DNA of 64,000 bases from an uncultured Erythrobacter sp. (GTDB taxonomy: Bacteria; Pseudomonadota; Alphaproteobacteria; Sphingomonadales; Sphingomonadaceae), in the NCBI GenBank assembly GCA_947503155.1, contig CANNCL010000003.1, positions 310,001 through 374,000 of the forward strand. The letters are read 5' to 3'. The notes beneath the pieces were generated by a model. The model did no database searches and was not told where the DNA came from. It saw nothing but the letters and a program-made list of their open reading frames with translations. Shown one piece after another: positions 44,972 through 53,518 of this stretch; positions within the stretch are counted from its first letter, which is position 1, and every line of letters begins with the position of its first letter. A program made the translations under genes and the position numbers.

Positions 44972-46150
44972 TTGGATCACAGCCAGACAGCACAAAAGAT
45001 GTATCTGCATTGGTCTGCGCATTGCTCTTTATACAGCGGAAAGACGCGGTCCTATCTGATTAAGAAGGGATTGAATTTTGCCGAGTGCAATCCCGGTCAC
45101 CCTAATTTTGCCGATGTCATTGCCCCCAAATTTGGCTTTTTCTCCATCCCTGTTCTCGAATGTCTTGATGGCGAGATTGTACAGGATACGACCGCTATAA
45201 TTGAGCACCTTGAGGCGGCTCATCCCTGGCCAGCCATGCAGCCGGAAGACCCTGTTTTGAGAGCAGTTTGCGGGCTGATTCACAATTACGGAACAGAAGG
45301 GCTGTTCAAGCCTGCGCAGCATTACCGATGGAACTTTCGCGCAGAGAATTACAAGTTCATAATTGACGAATTCTCTCGCGGGTTGGTCGGGGCAGAAAAT
45401 CGCGGGACAGCAATTGGCAGAGCGCGCGCAGAAGAATACGCGCAGATGAAAGTAGCAGCTTTGCCAAGGATCGGCGTCACTCCAAAAACTATCCCAGCTA
45501 TAGAGGCTTCAACCCAAAAGCTCTTCAAACTGCTCGACGGGCATTTCCGGCTTTACCCATACATCTTGGGGGGACGACCATCGGTCGCCGACTGCGGGCT
45601 TATGACGGCGCTGCACGCGCATCTTGGGCGCGACCCCTATCCATTGCGACTCATGAAAGAGACCGCGCCTGCGCTGCACCGGTGGACTGAAACCATGAAC
45701 CGTCCGGGCATTGGAGATCCGGAATTGTGGGACATAGCGCCCGAATATTTTGATGCCCAAAGCTTGCCGGAGACATTTCTGGGATTTTTGGAACTGGTCT
45801 GCGCCGATTTCGGTCCAGAACTGACGTCGACAGCTGCTGCCTATCACCGATGGCTGGATGCTGACCCAGCCCGCCCAGTCGGAAGCCTCGTCTCGATTGA
45901 TTGCGAGAACAAGTTGCGCCAGAATTTGGGTATGATTGATCATGTTCAACAGGAAACGGTTATTTCCCGCGAAGCTTGGCCGGACATTCTTATGATGCAC
46001 CAGTCTATGACCGAAATTGTTGATGCGATGTCGCCGCAAGATTTTGAACGCTTCACGCGGGTCCTATCCGGTGCTGGCGGCGCGGCCATCGCCTCGCTCA
46101 GGCTGTCCACACCGCTGCGCCGTGACGGCGCAGCAATTGTGATCGGATGA
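44972..46150 (+). CDS. glutathione S-transferase family protein
   Basis: 392 residues, longer than a simple GST (about 200-220). The thioredoxin-fold half (KMYLHWSAHCSLYSGKTRSYLIKKGLNF, then FSIPVLECLDGEIVQDTTAIIEHLE) keeps the cis-Pro and the D-T/S glutathione loop. The all-alpha half holds GGRPSVADCGLMTALHAHLGRDP, the GST N-capping region. About 120 extra C-terminal residues are unassigned. TTG start seven bases after a perfect AGGAGG. First gene of a three-gene run with a HAD hydrolase and GntP permease. Confidence 0.85.
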   Translation: MDHSQTAQKMYLHWSAHCSLYSGKTRSYLIKKGLNFAECNPGHPNFADVIAPKFGFFSIPVLECLDGEIVQDTTAIIEHLEAAHPWPAMQPEDPVLRAVCGLIHNYGTEGLFKPAQHYRWNFRAENYKFIIDEFSRGLVGAENRGTAIGRARAEEYAQMKVAALPRIGVTPKTIPAIEASTQKLFKLLDGHFRLYPYILGGRPSVADCGLMTALHAHLGRDPYPLRLMKETAPALHRWTETMNRPGIGDPELWDIAPEYFDAQSLPETFLGFLELVCADFGPELTSTAAAYHRWLDADPARPVGSLVSIDCENKLRQNLGMIDHVQQETVISREAWPDILMMHQSMTEIVDAMSPQDFERFTRVLSGAGGAAIASLRLSTPLRRDGAAIVIG

Positions 46151-46180
46151 TCGGTTACACAAAGAACGGAACACACAATA

Positions 46181-46891
46181 ATGAACAGTATCAAAGCCCT
46201 TACATTCGACACTGGCGGGACAATCTTGGACTGGCATTCGGGTATATCGGCCAAGCTCGCTGAAATTGGTCAAGCTCGCGACATTAAGGCAGACTGGGCG
46301 GCGATTACCAATGAGTATCGCATGGCATCGCTGATGGGGATGACGTCAGGCGCGGAGGACTTTTCTCCGGACTTTAATATCGATTATGTGCACCGCGACG
46401 CAATTCAAAAAGTCATGGAAGCAAACCAGATCTCCGCCTTTTCAGACGATGATTTTGATGCTGTCCGAGACGCTTGGCATGAGCTTGGTTGCTGGCCAGA
46501 TGTAGCAGACGGTACCTCCAGAATGCGGAGCAAATACATTGCCGCGTCCTTGACGATCCTGTCGGTCCGTTTGATCGTCGACACTTGCAAGCCTGCTGGT
46601 GTTTTTTGGGACGCGGTAATTTCCTGTGAGATGATGGGCGTCTACAAACCACGAGAGCTTGCCTATGCGCGAGCCGCCAACTGGCTTCAGCTTGAACCTT
46701 CGCAATGCCTGATGGTGGCCGCTCACAATCTCGACTTGGCCGCTGCTGCAAAGGCCGGATACAAAACCGCATTCGTTGCAAGACCAATGGAATGGGGCGA
46801 GCCGGGCGAGCCAGACTTTATGAAAAATGATCACAAGCCTGATTTTGTCGCCGACAGTTTCGATGATCTTGCAGATCAGCTAGGCTGCTGA
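46181..46891 (+). CDS. HAD-family hydrolase, 2-haloacid dehalogenase-like
   Basis: 236 residues. Motif I is LTFDTGGTILDW, with nucleophile Asp8 or Asp9 region as FDTGGT. The Lys of motif III is in MMGVYKPRELAYARA. The final motif MVAAHNLDLAAAAKAGYKTAFVARP matches the L-2-haloacid dehalogenase branch. Small phosphoesters are an alternative substrate class. It sits between the GST and the permease. Confidence 0.8.
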   Translation: MNSIKALTFDTGGTILDWHSGISAKLAEIGQARDIKADWAAITNEYRMASLMGMTSGAEDFSPDFNIDYVHRDAIQKVMEANQISAFSDDDFDAVRDAWHELGCWPDVADGTSRMRSKYIAASLTILSVRLIVDTCKPAGVFWDAVISCEMMGVYKPRELAYARAANWLQLEPSQCLMVAAHNLDLAAAAKAGYKTAFVARPMEWGEPGEPDFMKNDHKPDFVADSFDDLADQLGC

Positions 46892-46941
46892 GCGGGCCGA
46901 ACATTTCGAGCATCGGCAATGGGACGGATCTGGAAATCATA

Positions 46942-48300
46942 ATGATTGGAATACTGGGACTGCTAGCCGGACTGGCTCTGCTCATTTGGATGGCACTGCG
47001 CGGTATCAATGTCATCTTTGCCGCTGTCATTTGCTCGATCGTCGTGATTATCACCAACGGTATGCCGTTTGCGCAAAGCCTGTCGGACAGTTTCACATTC
47101 GGTGATTTGGGCGCCTTCACCTTCGCAGGACGTTTCTTTCTCTTGTTCGCAGCGGGCGCAATTTTTGGCCGCGTGATGGGCGAGAGCCATGCTGCGACCA
47201 GCATTGCCCTGGCATTGGTGGACAAACTTGGCGCATCACGCGCCTTGTGGATCACGGTCATTGCATGCGGGCTTTTGACCTATGGCGGCGTTGTGGTGTT
47301 CGTGGTGATCTTTGCAATTTATCCGCTCGGTCTGCGGCTATTGAAAGAGGCTGACATCCCAAAGCGATTGTTATGCGGGGCGGTTGCCTTGGGCGCCGGC
47401 ACCTTCACTTTGACTGCCTTGCCGGGAACGCCCTCAATCCACAATGTCATCCCTACCACTGTGCTGGGAACCGATCTGTTCGCCGGCGCATGGCTGGGCG
47501 TTATCGGCGGGGTGATCATGTTCACGCTCGGCATGCTTTATCTGGAGCGGGAACGCAAAAAAGCAGCCGCAAATGGCGAAGGGTTTGAGCCTGCGGCTAC
47601 TGATCACATTCCTGATCTGGATAGTATCGCCAAGGATAGGCCAAGCGCGATGCTCGCGATGATACCACTGATATTGGTGATCGGAACCATTCTTGCCCCG
47701 CGCATGGCGGGACTGCTCGGCATCGGCACGCAAAGCAGTGTGATTGCGTTTGCCAATGCACAGCCGGTTTTGTGGCCTTCCATTGCGCTGATCATGGCCA
47801 GCGTGCTTGCGGCATGTCTGTTCCCAGCCATTCGCAGGCGTCCCATAGCGGCGATCAGCGAAGGCGCGCAGGATGCGATCATGCCGCTGATGGCAACATC
47901 CACGGTGATTGGCTTTGGCGGAGTGGTCGCGAAAACCGGCGGTTTCCAAGCCTTCATTGACGTTGCTGCCAATTCGAACCTGCCGCCGCTTTTGTCGATG
48001 ACCGGCGCGATCAGCGTGATCTCCGGAGTTACCGGATCATCATCCGGCGGCTTGCAGATATTCATGTCGACTATGGCCGATAAATATCTCGCCATGGGCA
48101 TCGAACCTGCTGAGCTGCACCGGCTGGTTGTCATGGCGAGTGGAGGCTTTGATAGCCTGCCCCATTGCGGCGCAGTGATCGCAATGCTGACCATTACCGG
48201 CCTCACCCACAAACAAGCCTATAAGGATATTGGCATGGTCACAGTGGTGGTCCCGGTGATCGCGACGTTGCTCTGTGTCGGGCTGGCGATGATTTTTTGA
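46942..48300 (+). CDS. GntP-family organic-acid permease
   Basis: 452 residues with about twelve hydrophobic segments, including AGGIFGRVMGES-like FAAGAIFGRVMGES, ALGAGTFTLTALPGTPSIHN and ASGGFDSLPHCGAVIAMLTI, the conserved cores of GntP/citrate-type permeases. The substrate is likely a small hydroxy- or carboxylic acid. It is 50 bp after the HAD gene, and the three genes may together import and convert a (halogenated) organic acid. Confidence 0.88.
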   Translation: MIGILGLLAGLALLIWMALRGINVIFAAVICSIVVIITNGMPFAQSLSDSFTFGDLGAFTFAGRFFLLFAAGAIFGRVMGESHAATSIALALVDKLGASRALWITVIACGLLTYGGVVVFVVIFAIYPLGLRLLKEADIPKRLLCGAVALGAGTFTLTALPGTPSIHNVIPTTVLGTDLFAGAWLGVIGGVIMFTLGMLYLERERKKAAANGEGFEPAATDHIPDLDSIAKDRPSAMLAMIPLILVIGTILAPRMAGLLGIGTQSSVIAFANAQPVLWPSIALIMASVLAACLFPAIRRRPIAAISEGAQDAIMPLMATSTVIGFGGVVAKTGGFQAFIDVAANSNLPPLLSMTGAISVISGVTGSSSGGLQIFMSTMADKYLAMGIEPAELHRLVVMASGGFDSLPHCGAVIAMLTITGLTHKQAYKDIGMVTVVVPVIATLLCVGLAMIF

Positions 48301-48395
48301 ACGAAGACTTTGCTGCTGGCACTTCGCATAGGTCGCAGGTGCTTGCTCTAATGCCCGCTTTCCGCCCTAATTTCAGACGTTGAGCTACCGTGCTC

Positions 48396-48415
48396 ACGCG
48401 TCTACGTAGACGCGT
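48396..48415. repeat. perfect 20-bp palindrome at the end of island unit 4
   Basis: ACGCGTCTACGTAGACGCGT is its own reverse complement and lies 18 bp before attachment copy 4. A degenerate version (GCGTCTATGTAG) precedes copy 3. It is a candidate binding site for a recombinase or directionality factor. Confidence 0.6.
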
Positions 48416-48433
48416 CTATCGGCCGTTCCCGTT

Positions 48434-48482
48434 GGAATCATAATCCGCGTGTCGGGGGTTCAAGTCCCTCCTCCGCTACCAA
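48434..48482 (+). repeat. attachment-site copy 4, distal end of the island
   Basis: GGAATCATAATCC to CCA plus A, 49 bp identical to tRNA positions 29899-29947. It is the longest copy and marks the right end of the island; the genes after it look chromosomal again. Confidence 0.94.
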
Positions 48483-48661
48483 CACCCGATGGCTTCCTCC
48501 CAGGCTGGCGAATCCTACAGCGCTGCGTTTCTTGCGATTTCCGTTGGCTTAACTCTCATCAACGATTTTGCATTCCCGAGCTTTGGTTCTCTATATAGCA
48601 CTTGGCAATAAGTCGCAGGCTATAATGCGATGTTTGAATATGTGCCTTGCGGGATTGTAAT

Positions 48662-50164
48662 TTGGAATCGATTTACGAGCTTAAACAAAGAATGGCTTTG
48701 CTAGAACGTGCCCATGCGTCTGCCAGCATGGGCCATTTTGTGCTCGATCCTAAGCGTGAAACGATCGAGTTCTCATCTTGGGTTAGGGACAATATCGGCC
48801 TCGACGATATGCCAATTCCTCTCGCGCGGCTTTCAGAAATCGTCGTCAAAGAAGGCAGAGAAGAGTTCTACAAGAACTTTAAAGAAGCACTCGAACGTAA
48901 AGAGAATTTCTCGTTCGAAACCACTATTTTGACGGCGAAAGGCAAGGCGCGAACGCAGCGTGTCAGCGGGATTACCGCCTTTGAGAGCGAGCACACGCGA
49001 GAAGGACTTATCGGTTATTTCGGAATTCTTCAAGAAATCACTCACGAGAAGCGTTCAAAAGAAGAGTTGCGCGCGGCGCGCGACGCGGCGCAGGCTGAAT
49101 TGGATGCGCGTACCAATTTTCTGGCCGTCGTTAGCCATGAGATCCGAACGCCACTTGGCGGAATTCTGGGAGTTATCGATCAACTTAAGCGTGAACGTTC
49201 AGCGGCGGAACGAGAGCGCGCACTGGTCTTAATTGAGGATTCCAGTGAGGTTTTACTCGATACTTTGGATGCGATTTTGCAACAGGCGCGGATCGGCAAT
49301 GACACGGGCAATCTCGATAGGAAACGCTTTGCTCCCCTCTCTGTTGCACACCGAGTAGCTGAACTGTTTCGACCGTTGGCTCGGCGAAAAGGTCTGCGCA
49401 TCGAAGTTAATGGACCGTCCGACGCTTATGTGTTGGGCGATCCGGCGCGATTGCAGCAGATCATCGCCAACTTTGTGTCGAACGCGGTGAAATTCACGCA
49501 GTCAGGAATTGTCTCAATTGAAGTCTGCGCACCAGTAAGCAACTCTAACCGCTGGCGTTTTGATATCAAAGATACCGGCGCGGGCATGGACAAAAGCCGC
49601 GTCGCCAACATATTCGAACCATTCGGAGTCAGCAGTACAGACTCGCTAGGGCGAAAGGTAGGAACAGGCTTGGGGCTATCTATAACCCGGGAATTGGTTG
49701 GATCGTTAAGTGGGAAAATCAAGGTTGAGAGCGAACTGGGCAAGGGATCGACGTTCACCGTCGATCTTCCATTTGAGCACGCCGTTAGCGATGCTGGCAC
49801 CCATGCCGTCTCATCCAAGCGAGGCAGTGCAGTTATCCTTGTCGAAAGAGCATCGGATCGTGTCCAAGCAGAAGCCACTGCCAGCACACACGGGTTTGAC
49901 TTAATTGATCTGTATGGTGAAAACACAGCGGCCGTGGATCACGTATCGCCAATCGTTCTCATCGCTGACAGCGATAAACTGGATCAGTTTTCAAAAGAAC
50001 AATTCGAGCAATTCGAGCGCGTGATCGTAATTGTGACAGATCGCGATGGACTTTCTGACATGCCTCCCCAAGCGGTTGGAGTATCCGTGAGTACGGTCAG
50101 GGTCACGCAAATCGCCCGGTCAATCAGTGAGGTACTTGGCGAGATTCACAATGACGAAACTTGA
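48662..50164 (+). CDS. PAS sensor histidine kinase with degenerate receiver
   Basis: About 500 residues; the start could be TTG at 48662 (after GGGA) or TTG at 48647. Residues are numbered from 48647: PAS-like domain to about 130; HisKA with phospho-acceptor His164 (VVSHEIRTPL); HATPase with the N box (FVSNAVKF, near 277), G1 DTGAGM and G2 GTGLGLSI; then residues 393-495 form a receiver-like fold (SAVILVERASD, IVLIADSDK) without a clear phospho-Asp. It overlaps the next gene by 14 bp. No membrane segment, so it is a cytosolic sensor. Confidence 0.88.
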   Translation: MESIYELKQRMALLERAHASASMGHFVLDPKRETIEFSSWVRDNIGLDDMPIPLARLSEIVVKEGREEFYKNFKEALERKENFSFETTILTAKGKARTQRVSGITAFESEHTREGLIGYFGILQEITHEKRSKEELRAARDAAQAELDARTNFLAVVSHEIRTPLGGILGVIDQLKRERSAAERERALVLIEDSSEVLLDTLDAILQQARIGNDTGNLDRKRFAPLSVAHRVAELFRPLARRKGLRIEVNGPSDAYVLGDPARLQQIIANFVSNAVKFTQSGIVSIEVCAPVSNSNRWRFDIKDTGAGMDKSRVANIFEPFGVSSTDSLGRKVGTGLGLSITRELVGSLSGKIKVESELGKGSTFTVDLPFEHAVSDAGTHAVSSKRGSAVILVERASDRVQAEATASTHGFDLIDLYGENTAAVDHVSPIVLIADSDKLDQFSKEQFEQFERVIVIVTDRDGLSDMPPQAVGVSVSTVRVTQIARSISEVLGEIHNDET

Positions 50165-51815
50165 AGATCTTCCACCCAAAGAACAAGCACGCATCCTCGC
50201 TATTAGGTTAGACCGGGCAGAGCGCGCGCAACTTGATGCGGAAACAGCGCTTGAAGCGCGCATGCGCGAACTTGATAGCGCGAACAAGCGATTGAGCCAA
50301 AGCGAAAGCGAACTGATTGAGAAGCTCGATATCGAAAGTCGCCAACTTCTCACCGCTCTTTCGACCGCGAATATGGCGACGATCTATGGTGAGAAAGAGA
50401 AGCCTTTCAGCGTTTCAACCGGGTCAGGCTTGCTGCTTGGTTTACCAGAGGGGGAAGAAGCCACCGTCGAAACTCTGGTAAACGCACTGCACCCGTTGGA
50501 TCGTGACCGCATTATGCGGACCGCTGTTGAGTTTTTTACTGAGATGCAGCCTGGCCTCGACCACCGGTTTGAACATCGTATTGTAAGATATGATAACGGG
50601 GCGACGCATTGGCTTAGCTGGGTGATTAGACGCGATCCTGCCGATGCCAAGCGTCCGTCTGCCGTTTATGGAACTGCTCGAGACATCTCATTAAGCCGGA
50701 CCAATGAGCGCGCGGTTCGATCGCTCCAACTGAAGGCCGAACGACGCGTAAAAGAGCTCAACAGAATGAGTTCTCAGCTTTCCGCAGAACAGCAAAAGAC
50801 CGGTGCAGCCTTGGCTGCCAAGACTCGGTTTTTGACCGAGATGGCGCATGAAATCCGCACCCCACTCAATTCGTTGAGTGGCGGTGTGGAGCTTTTATCT
50901 GATGCTGGACGGACGCAGAGCAAAGACTTTGAAGTCGTAGAGCAAGCAACCGCCCAGCTTGTTAAAATTGCGTCGAAGTTGATTGAGCAAGCGGATCTAG
51001 TTGGAGATTCCAACACCGACTTTTCTGGGTTTGGCAATGCGCCCGCCGCGGAAATCTTAACCGAAGAGCTTTTTGAACAGGCCCCCCGCGTATTGCTTGC
51101 AGAAGACACAGAGAGCAATCGGTATGTGATCGAGCGAATACTTGCGAGCCTTGGTTGTGAAACGCTTGCAGTGACGAATGGTGTTGAAGCCTTAGAAGCT
51201 CTGCGTGAGAAAACATTCGATGTCGTTCTGATGGATGTGATGATGCCCATTATGGACGGCGAGCAGGCGACTCAAGCCATCCGAGCTTTGAAAGGGCCGA
51301 CGTCACGCACTCCGATTATTGGTGTTACTGCGCACTCTCTTCAAGCTGAACGGGAACGGTTGTTGTCCGCCGGGATGACTGCGTGTTTAGCAAAGCCGGT
51401 GCGCCGAGATGCTCTCGAAACGGCGATTAGGACAGCGTTGATCGGCCGGGAAGCGGTGCAGCCGCTCAACGCGAAGTTCGATCATGAACTTTTTCAAAGA
51501 GCGTTCCTTGAATTGCCCGAAGCTTACCGTGACAGGATGCGAGAGGCGGCGAAGAAAGACATCAGCGATTACGGCGAAGAGGTGCTCAAGTCTGTGAAAG
51601 ATGGCGAAGATGAATTGCTTTCGCGCGCAGCGCACAGTCTGAAGGGGGTGTGTTTGAACGTTGGGGCCATTGGTATCGTCGAGGAATTGAGTCGCTACCG
51701 GGAAACGTTGATCAAGGATCCGACGTTTTCGAGCGCGGGGCTGCGAAGAGAGATCGCCGCAAGCCTATTGGCTTTCGACGATCTCTTTCACGCCTTGGTT
51801 AGCGACGCTCAGTAA
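50151..51815 (+). CDS. HisKA-REC-HPt phosphorelay protein lacking an ATPase domain
   Basis: About 554 residues: N-terminal coiled coil, PAS fold (about 70-185), HisKA with His233 (EMAHEIRTPL), then only about 75 residues before a receiver (LLAEDTES, Asp362 in VLMDVMMPIMDG, Lys in CLAKPV) and a C-terminal HPt domain (His495 in AAHSLKGVCLNVGA). The N, G1 and G2 boxes of HATPase are absent, so it cannot phosphorylate itself. The ATG at 50151 lies inside the end of the upstream kinase gene, which has the ATPase but no working receiver. Confidence 0.88.
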   Translation: MTKLEDLPPKEQARILAIRLDRAERAQLDAETALEARMRELDSANKRLSQSESELIEKLDIESRQLLTALSTANMATIYGEKEKPFSVSTGSGLLLGLPEGEEATVETLVNALHPLDRDRIMRTAVEFFTEMQPGLDHRFEHRIVRYDNGATHWLSWVIRRDPADAKRPSAVYGTARDISLSRTNERAVRSLQLKAERRVKELNRMSSQLSAEQQKTGAALAAKTRFLTEMAHEIRTPLNSLSGGVELLSDAGRTQSKDFEVVEQATAQLVKIASKLIEQADLVGDSNTDFSGFGNAPAAEILTEELFEQAPRVLLAEDTESNRYVIERILASLGCETLAVTNGVEALEALREKTFDVVLMDVMMPIMDGEQATQAIRALKGPTSRTPIIGVTAHSLQAERERLLSAGMTACLAKPVRRDALETAIRTALIGREAVQPLNAKFDHELFQRAFLELPEAYRDRMREAAKKDISDYGEEVLKSVKDGEDELLSRAAHSLKGVCLNVGAIGIVEELSRYRETLIKDPTFSSAGLRREIAASLLAFDDLFHALVSDAQ

Positions 51816-53236
51816 GCTCCGCGTCCACCAAGCACTGCGCCAGGAGTGCACAGCAGCAATTTCAGATCGACCCACACATTGGTGCGCTTGAGATAGGCGC
51901 GGTCCATGATTGCCTGGCGCTCGAACGGGATTTCTGCACGGCCTTTCACTTGCCAAGTACAGGTGATGCCGGGTTTACCGCGAAGCCTTTCCCAATGTGT
52001 ACCACGATATTCACTGACTTCGCTGGGAAGAGCAGGCCGCGGGCCAACCAGAGACATTGATCCACCAAGTACATTTAAGAGCTGGGGGAGTTCATCAATG
52101 GAAAAGCGGCGGATAAAGCGCCCGGTTCGGGTAATGCGCGGATCTTCGCGCATTTTGAAGCACGTCCCGCTGCGATTTGATTGTGCGAGCAGGGCGGCTC
52201 TGCGGGCTTCTGCATCGACAAACATCGATCGGAATTTGATCATCGAAAAAGGTGTGCCGTCTGCGCCTATTCTGGTCTGGCGAAAGAAAACTGGCCCCGT
52301 GTGTTCAATGCGGATCGACATTGCTGTCGCAATGAAGATCGGCATCAAGGCGAATATGGCCATTGCGGCGCCAACTATATCGATTGCACGCTTGGCGATA
52401 TTGTTGGCGCGTTGGGCGCTGCCATTGGCCTGCAAAGCCTCAGCGCTGGCGTGAACGAGGAAGGTCGCATTGCCCCAGATGTACCTCTTGGCCATCCTGC
52501 GGGGCTCCATAGCCAAGCGCCAAATCCATTCGCTTTTACAAGTGCGGACAAACTTCGGTGCGCGCGGAATACGACCCGAGTAGTAGTCGAACAGGCCGCC
52601 GACCCCCATGACAACCGGGGCATTGAGGCGGTGCCGATTGCGTGCAATCCACTTTTCCTGAAGCGGTACGCCAAGGCCTACTAGAAGGATGCCAGCGCGT
52701 GAACGATTGATCCGTTCGATCAACGCTTCTTCGTCCTCTGGGTTATAGTACCCCGATTGCGTTCCCGCGATACGAAGCTCCGAAAAGTGCGTCGCAGCCC
52801 AATCTGCAGTTCCGTCAGCGACACCGGTCTGCCCGCCAAAGAAAAAGATACGAGTACCGTGCTCTTCGGCCTCGCGGCAAAGCTCAGGAAAAAGATCGGT
52901 GCCATTTAGGTTTTCACCAAGCTCTTGACCGTGCATTTTTGCAGCGGCCTCCATACCAATCCCGTCAGGGAGCAGCAGATCGCTCATGTCTAGGGCTTTG
53001 CGATATTCTGCATCGCCTCGTTGTATATTAACGCAATGAGCATTTACGAAATTGATAGTGCTCCTTTTGTGCGAACCAACCTGAGCCACGATGTGCCTTG
53101 CCACTTCATGGCGAGTTGTGGAGAACAACGGTAGGTTGAAGAGCGTCGTTTTTGCCCACGGATCTACCGACCCGATCAGATCGTTCAGTTCATCACTCGG
53201 GATTAGGCGAAAGTCGTTCAAAGGCGTGTGTTTCAT
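51809..53236 (-). CDS. fused GT26 glycosyltransferase and polyprenyl sugar-phosphate transferase
   Basis: About 475 residues. The N-terminal half is a WecB/TagA/CpsF (GT26) domain: NFVNAHCVNI, LLLPDGIGM, FFFGGQTGVAD and GVGGLFDYYSG. The C-terminal half is a bacterial sugar transferase starting with a membrane helix (AIDIVGAAMAIFALMPIFI), then GADGTPFSMIKFRSM, DELPQLLNVLGGSMSLVGPRPALP and KPGITCTWQVKGR. One chain may thus start the lipid-linked repeat unit and add the second sugar. The start at 53236 follows GGGAG and a sigma-54-type promoter. It is convergent with the kinase pair. Confidence 0.93.
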   Translation of the reverse strand: MKHTPLNDFRLIPSDELNDLIGSVDPWAKTTLFNLPLFSTTRHEVARHIVAQVGSHKRSTINFVNAHCVNIQRGDAEYRKALDMSDLLLPDGIGMEAAAKMHGQELGENLNGTDLFPELCREAEEHGTRIFFFGGQTGVADGTADWAATHFSELRIAGTQSGYYNPEDEEALIERINRSRAGILLVGLGVPLQEKWIARNRHRLNAPVVMGVGGLFDYYSGRIPRAPKFVRTCKSEWIWRLAMEPRRMAKRYIWGNATFLVHASAEALQANGSAQRANNIAKRAIDIVGAAMAIFALMPIFIATAMSIRIEHTGPVFFRQTRIGADGTPFSMIKFRSMFVDAEARRAALLAQSNRSGTCFKMREDPRITRTGRFIRRFSIDELPQLLNVLGGSMSLVGPRPALPSEVSEYRGTHWERLRGKPGITCTWQVKGRAEIPFERQAIMDRAYLKRTNVWVDLKLLLCTPGAVLGGRGAY

Positions 53237-53272
53237 CGGACAGGCTCCCAAAAGAGGTTGTGCTCCTCCCCT

Positions 53273-53289
53273 CGCAACCTGCATGCCAA
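53273..53289 (-). promoter_or_regulatory. sigma-54-type promoter of the GT26-sugar transferase gene
   Basis: The minus strand reads TTGGCATG-CAGG-TTGCG: the -24 and -12 elements match consensus nearly fully with correct 10-bp GG-GC gap. The predicted start is about 26 nt before the ATG at 53236. Confidence 0.8.
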
Positions 53290-53358
53290 ACTCGTTAGTA
53301 ACTGAAATATAACAATTAAATTATTCTGACCGATCGGGAAGTGTGCGCCGGTTGCCAA

Positions 53359-53398
53359 TTTTGCAAAATGCGTCAGGGAATCTTTGCATTTTGCAAAA
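53359..53398. promoter_or_regulatory. enhancer-like perfect inverted repeat TTTTGCAAAATGC
   Basis: TTTTGCAAAATGC (53359-53371) and GCATTTTGCAAAA (53386-53398) are exact reverse complements, 13 bp each, 14 bp apart. A weaker third site (GCATTCTTGCAAAT) is at 53406. It lies about 70-120 bp from sigma-54-like promoters on both sides, a typical distance for an NtrC-class activator. Confidence 0.7.
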
Positions 53399-53470
53399 AG
53401 GGATCGCATTCTTGCAAATCAAAGGGCCAAATTTGCCCAAGAATCCCCAAATTCCGGGGTTCTCGGCATT

Positions 53471-53486
53471 TGGCACAGTTGTTGAA
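53471..53486 (+). promoter_or_regulatory. sigma-54-like promoter of the flippase-glycosyltransferase operon
   Basis: TGGCACA-GTTG-TTGAA, with a perfect -24 element and one mismatch at the -12 C. The predicted start is about 53497, shortly before the flippase ATG at 53519. Confidence 0.55.
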
Positions 53487-53518
53487 CTACCTTTCCCAAA
53501 CGCAACCGCGAGGAAACA

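Noticed and set aside
44972..48300. Integrase hidden in unit 4
   Set aside because: All long ORFs of the unit have other assignments; no tyrosine-recombinase R-H-R-Y pattern or serine-recombinase motif was seen.
29870..48482. CRISPR array from evenly repeated 47-bp units
   Set aside because: Spacing is 1.2-10.7 kb and the unit is a tRNA fragment; no cas genes.
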